From Amycolatopsis acididurans (GTDB lineage: Bacteria; Actinomycetota; Actinomycetes; Mycobacteriales; Pseudonocardiaceae): DNA of 64,000 nt. Shown piece by piece: positions 61,641-64,000 of this stretch. Both the position numbers and the translations under genes were made by a program. The stretch's first letter is position 1. Each line of letters opens with the position of its first letter. Where the stretch lies: the NCBI RefSeq assembly GCF_012328925.1, contig NZ_JAAXLS010000001.1:496001-560000 (forward strand), in the 5' to 3' direction. Below the pieces are notes generated by a model. It was not told where the DNA came from and did not search any database. It worked only from the letters and a program-made list of their open reading frames with translations.

Positions 61641-62236
61641 GACCGGTGAACCTGCGGGCGAAGTGGCTTGTGCGGCAGGTGCGCTGGCTGGTGTCCTGGC
61701 GCAATCCCCTTGCCACGAAATGGGATCTGCTCGATGTCACCGCGATCGTCGTCGCGGCGCTGCTGGCGCTGCTCGCGGTTCCGGCGGCGCTGTGGGGCGG
61801 CGAGCAGGCGTATCAGGCCGCGTCCGCGGCGGCCGTGCGGGAACAGGCCGCACGCACCCCGGCCATGGCGGTGCTGCTGACCGCCGCGCCGGGCACGGTG
61901 AGCACGCGTGTCTCGAACACGCGGGTGGCGACCGAAGCGGTCTGGCAGCTGCCGGACGGCAGTACGCGCACCGGGCGGATCGACACCGATCCCGGCACCA
62001 GCGCAGGCACGCGCGTACCGATCTGGGTCGACCGCGCGGGCGTGCCGGTGCCGGCACCGATGACGGCCAGGGACGCGCAGGGCGTCGGCCTCGGCGTCGG
62101 CATCCTGCTCTGGCTCGGCTGCGCCTCGGCGCTGGCCGCGCTGGCGTGGGGCCTGCGGTGGCTGGTCAACCGCGGGCGCGGCGCGGACATCGACCGCGAA
62201 TGGCGCGACGCGGGCCAGAACCTCAACCGGTTCTGA
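61637..62236 (+). CDS. Rv1733c-like two-helix membrane protein
   Basis: The 199-residue protein has a membrane helix at about 35-58 (VTAIVVAALLALLAVPAALWGG), an external domain of about 90 residues, and a second helix at about 150-178 followed by WGLRWLVNRGRG and a short tail. Length, helix positions and the NPLATKWDLLD N-terminal segment match the Rv1733c family of conserved membrane proteins, which are DosR-induced in M. tuberculosis. Function is unknown. It is coupled to the hibernation factor gene by a GTGA overlap. Confidence 0.8.
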   Translation: MRPVNLRAKWLVRQVRWLVSWRNPLATKWDLLDVTAIVVAALLALLAVPAALWGGEQAYQAASAAAVREQAARTPAMAVLLTAAPGTVSTRVSNTRVATEAVWQLPDGSTRTGRIDTDPGTSAGTRVPIWVDRAGVPVPAPMTARDAQGVGLGVGILLWLGCASALAALAWGLRWLVNRGRGADIDREWRDAGQNLNRF

Positions 62237-62259
62237 ACAACTCCGCGCCGCGGCCGGGG

Positions 62260-63315
62260 TCACGAACGGTTCGGCACGACGACGGCGCGACCGGTGAGCT
62301 CGCCGGACTCCAGCCGGCGATAGGCCTCGGTCGCCTCGTCGAGACCGAACGTGGTGACGCTCGCGCGCAGTTGCCCGCGCGCGGCGAGGTCGAGGACCTC
62401 GATCAGTTCCGGCCTGCTGCCCCAGTAGGTCGTCTGCACCGACACCTCGTAGGGCACGGTGAAGAACCCCATGCCCAGCGTGCCACCGCCGAGACCGATG
62501 ATTGTCAGATCGCCGAGCGAACGCGCGCTTTCCGCGCCGAGCGCGAGCGTGGAGTCCGAGCCGACGCAGTCGAACACCGCGTCCGCGCCGCGCCCGCCGG
62601 TCAGCTCCCGGATGCGCGGGCCCGTCCCGGATCCGGTGGGCAGCGCATGATCGGCGCCGGATTCACGAGCCAGCGCGAGCGCGTCCTCGCGGGTGTCGAC
62701 CGCGATGATCCGCGTCGCGGTGGTGGCGCGCAGGATCTGCACGGCGAGATGGCCCAGCCCGCCGACGCCGATGACGACGGCCGTGGTGCCGGGTGGAAGT
62801 TTGGGCCAGGAGCGGCGGATCGCGTGATACGGCGTGAGTGCCGCGTCGGTCAGCGGTGCCGCGGTGACCGGGTCGAGGCCTTCGGGCAGCGGGACGAGGT
62901 GCCGCGTGCTGGGCACGAGCATGAACTCGGCCATGCCACCGTCGAGACCGAGTCCTCCGCCGCCTCCGGGAACCGGGGCCTTGTCGGGATTCTCGCAGTA
63001 GGTCTCGATGCCGAGCAGGCAGCGCGTGCAGGTGCCGCAGCCCCACGGACCGTAGACGGCCACGGCCTGGCCGACCTCGAGCCCGCTTGCGCCGGGGCCG
63101 AGTTCGTGCACCCAGCCGGCGTTCTCGTGGCCGAGCGTGAACGGCGGTCCCCACGGCAGCAGGCCCGGCCCGAACTCGTGCATCAGGTGCAGGTCGGAGT
63201 GGCAGGCACCGGCGGCGCCGATGCGCACGACGGCCTCGCCCGGGCCCGGCCGGGGTTGCGGCACTTCGGTGAGCACCGGTTCGGTCTTCCACTCTCGCAG
63301 GCGCAGCGCTTTCAT
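62260..63315 (-). CDS. zinc-dependent alcohol dehydrogenase, NAD(P)-dependent
   Basis: This 351-residue medium-chain dehydrogenase has AGACHSDLHLM and LGHENAGWVHELG (catalytic zinc), CGTCTRCLLGIETYC (structural zinc) and VIGVGGLGHLAVQ (NAD motif). ATG at 63315 is chosen; the earlier in-frame start lies inside the predicted promoter. It is the second zinc alcohol dehydrogenase in the dormancy region. It shares its upstream region, with two DosR-like boxes, with the divergent CBS gene. A -10-like GAGCAT inside CCGAGCATCG lies 23 bases from the nearer box. Confidence 0.88.
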   Translation of the reverse strand: MKALRLREWKTEPVLTEVPQPRPGPGEAVVRIGAAGACHSDLHLMHEFGPGLLPWGPPFTLGHENAGWVHELGPGASGLEVGQAVAVYGPWGCGTCTRCLLGIETYCENPDKAPVPGGGGGLGLDGGMAEFMLVPSTRHLVPLPEGLDPVTAAPLTDAALTPYHAIRRSWPKLPPGTTAVVIGVGGLGHLAVQILRATTATRIIAVDTREDALALARESGADHALPTGSGTGPRIRELTGGRGADAVFDCVGSDSTLALGAESARSLGDLTIIGLGGGTLGMGFFTVPYEVSVQTTYWGSRPELIEVLDLAARGQLRASVTTFGLDEATEAYRRLESGELTGRAVVVPNRS

Positions 63316-63373
63316 CGCGGTCCTTTCGACGTCGGATAGCGGCGATGCTCGGGCCACCGGCCCGGCCAGGTCA

Positions 63374-63408
63374 GGGACCGAGGCCATCGTGCTGAGGGCC
63401 TTAAGTCA
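63374..63408. promoter_or_regulatory. tandem DosR-like boxes between an alcohol dehydrogenase and a CBS gene
   Basis: GGGACCGAGGCCA (63374-63386) and GGGCCTTAAGTCA (63396-63408) start exactly 22 bp apart. The second comes close to the classical GGGACTTTAGTCC palindrome. They lie 59 bases before the ADH start on one side and 61 before the CBS-gene start on the other, so both genes may be controlled. Confidence 0.65.
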
Positions 63409-63469
63409 GTAGTTCGCCACCGGGGCAGTCCGGTGTGTTGTGTGCCAACGAAAAGGAAAGGTGAGCCCG

Positions 63470-64000
63470 ATGCGCGAACTCGTGGTGGCGGACCTGATGA
63501 CGCATCCGGTCGTCACGGTTTCGCCCGCGACACCGTTCAAGAATCTGGTAGCCATCCTGGCCGAGTACCGGATCGGATCGGTCCCCGTGCTCGACGAGGG
63601 AGACCGTCTCGTCGGGGTCGTCTCCGAAACCGACCTGCTGGCCAAGGAAGAACAGCGCGGCAACGTCACGCCGCCGCCGTTGCTGTCCTCACGCGGCCGA
63701 TGGCGGCGGTGGAACCGCAGCCGCGGCACCACCGCACGCGACGTGATGACCACGAAGGTGGAATTCATCGGGCGGGACCAACCGATCACGGTCGCCGTGC
63801 GGCGGCTGCTGCACGACGGGTCGCGGCGGCTGTACGTCGTCGACCACGCGGGCAGGCTGGCCGGGGTGCTGGCGAAACGGGATCTGCTGCACGTGTTCCT
63901 GCGCTCCGACGAGGATCTGCGGCAGGCGATCGACGAGGAAGTGCTGCGCCGCTGCCTGTGGGCGGACCCCGCGGTGGCCAAAGCGGAGGTCCACGACGGC
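63470..64000 (+). CDS. CBS-pair protein, probably with BON domain, cut by the window end
   Basis: 177 codons are visible and the frame is open at the window edge. There are two CBS domains (VADLMTHPVVTVSPATPF, RIGSVPVLDEGD and DVMTTKVEFIGRD, SRRLYVVDHAGR). A start of the following region (DEEVLRRCLWADPAVAKAEVHDG) matches the beginning of the BON segment in the gene at 55130, so it is a paralogue of that gene. ATG at 63470; an in-frame GTG at 63461 directly after AAGGAAAG is possible. The 3' part lies outside. Confidence 0.82.
   Translation, partial: MRELVVADLMTHPVVTVSPATPFKNLVAILAEYRIGSVPVLDEGDRLVGVVSETDLLAKEEQRGNVTPPPLLSSRGRWRRWNRSRGTTARDVMTTKVEFIGRDQPITVAVRRLLHDGSRRLYVVDHAGRLAGVLAKRDLLHVFLRSDEDLRQAIDEEVLRRCLWADPAVAKAEVHDG

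Overview
The window is very GC-rich, densely packed with genes, and made of long same-strand runs with four-base stop/start overlaps. GTG and TTG starts are common, and the gene content (mycofactocin-type alcohol dehydrogenase, GntR/FCD regulators, multiple MHS transporters, a DevR/DosR-type dormancy regulon) points to an actinomycete. The style of the genes suggests a Pseudonocardiaceae relative such as Amycolatopsis, but this is inference from reading. I see no rRNA, tRNA, insertion sequence, phage gene, CRISPR array or replication origin.

Layout. (1) 80-3067: a FUSC-type membrane exporter, a remnant of a histidine kinase and a DUF4232 lipoprotein. (2) 3407-24552: three rightward operons, together 18 genes. 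They encode a ribose-type ABC importer, alcohol/aldehyde oxidation, an ene-reductase and two SDRs; then a KKCGH-type C-C lyase with a hydantoinase and a cysteine hydrolase; then two MHS symporters, an FAD enzyme and two MmgE/PrpD proteins. Each operon is preceded by the same 18-20 bp sequence containing AACTGT-TG-ACAGTT, and a GntR/FCD regulator (16851-17531) sits between the second and third. I read this as one regulon for import and stepwise oxidation of an unknown, probably nitrogen-containing, compound. (3) 24549-28066 (leftward): thiolase, a second GntR, an enoyl-CoA hydratase-like protein and 3-hydroxyacyl-CoA dehydrogenase, a beta-oxidation set. (4) 28176-37847 (rightward): two more MmgE/PrpD proteins, two acyl-CoA dehydrogenases, a class III CoA-transferase, an ADP-forming acyl-CoA ligase and an aromatic-acid-type MFS symporter. 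(5) 37936-43220: a frameshifted PHB-depolymerase-like esterase, a thiolase/crotonase fusion, an oxidoreductase whose reading frame runs far past its conserved end, and an SDR.

(6) 43334-64000: a dormancy/hypoxia island. It holds a K+ channel, DoxX, three tandem universal stress proteins, phosphoketolase, a GNAT/acyl-CoA synthetase fusion, acetate kinase, CBS-domain proteins, FtsH, an Rv2004c-like kinase, a DevR/DosR-like response regulator, two zinc alcohol dehydrogenases, an Acg-like nitroreductase, a hibernation-factor-like protein and an Rv1733c-like membrane protein. At least six promoters carry two 13-bp DosR-like boxes spaced 21-22 bp apart, followed 24-26 bp later by a conserved -10 region (CCTAnnGTCGG-like). 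This predicts direct co-regulation by the local DevR. The USP2/phosphoketolase/acyl-CoA synthetase/acetate kinase operon suggests a way to obtain ATP from sugar phosphates during respiratory shutdown.

All functions are assigned by reading motifs and remembered family features. No search or computation was run.
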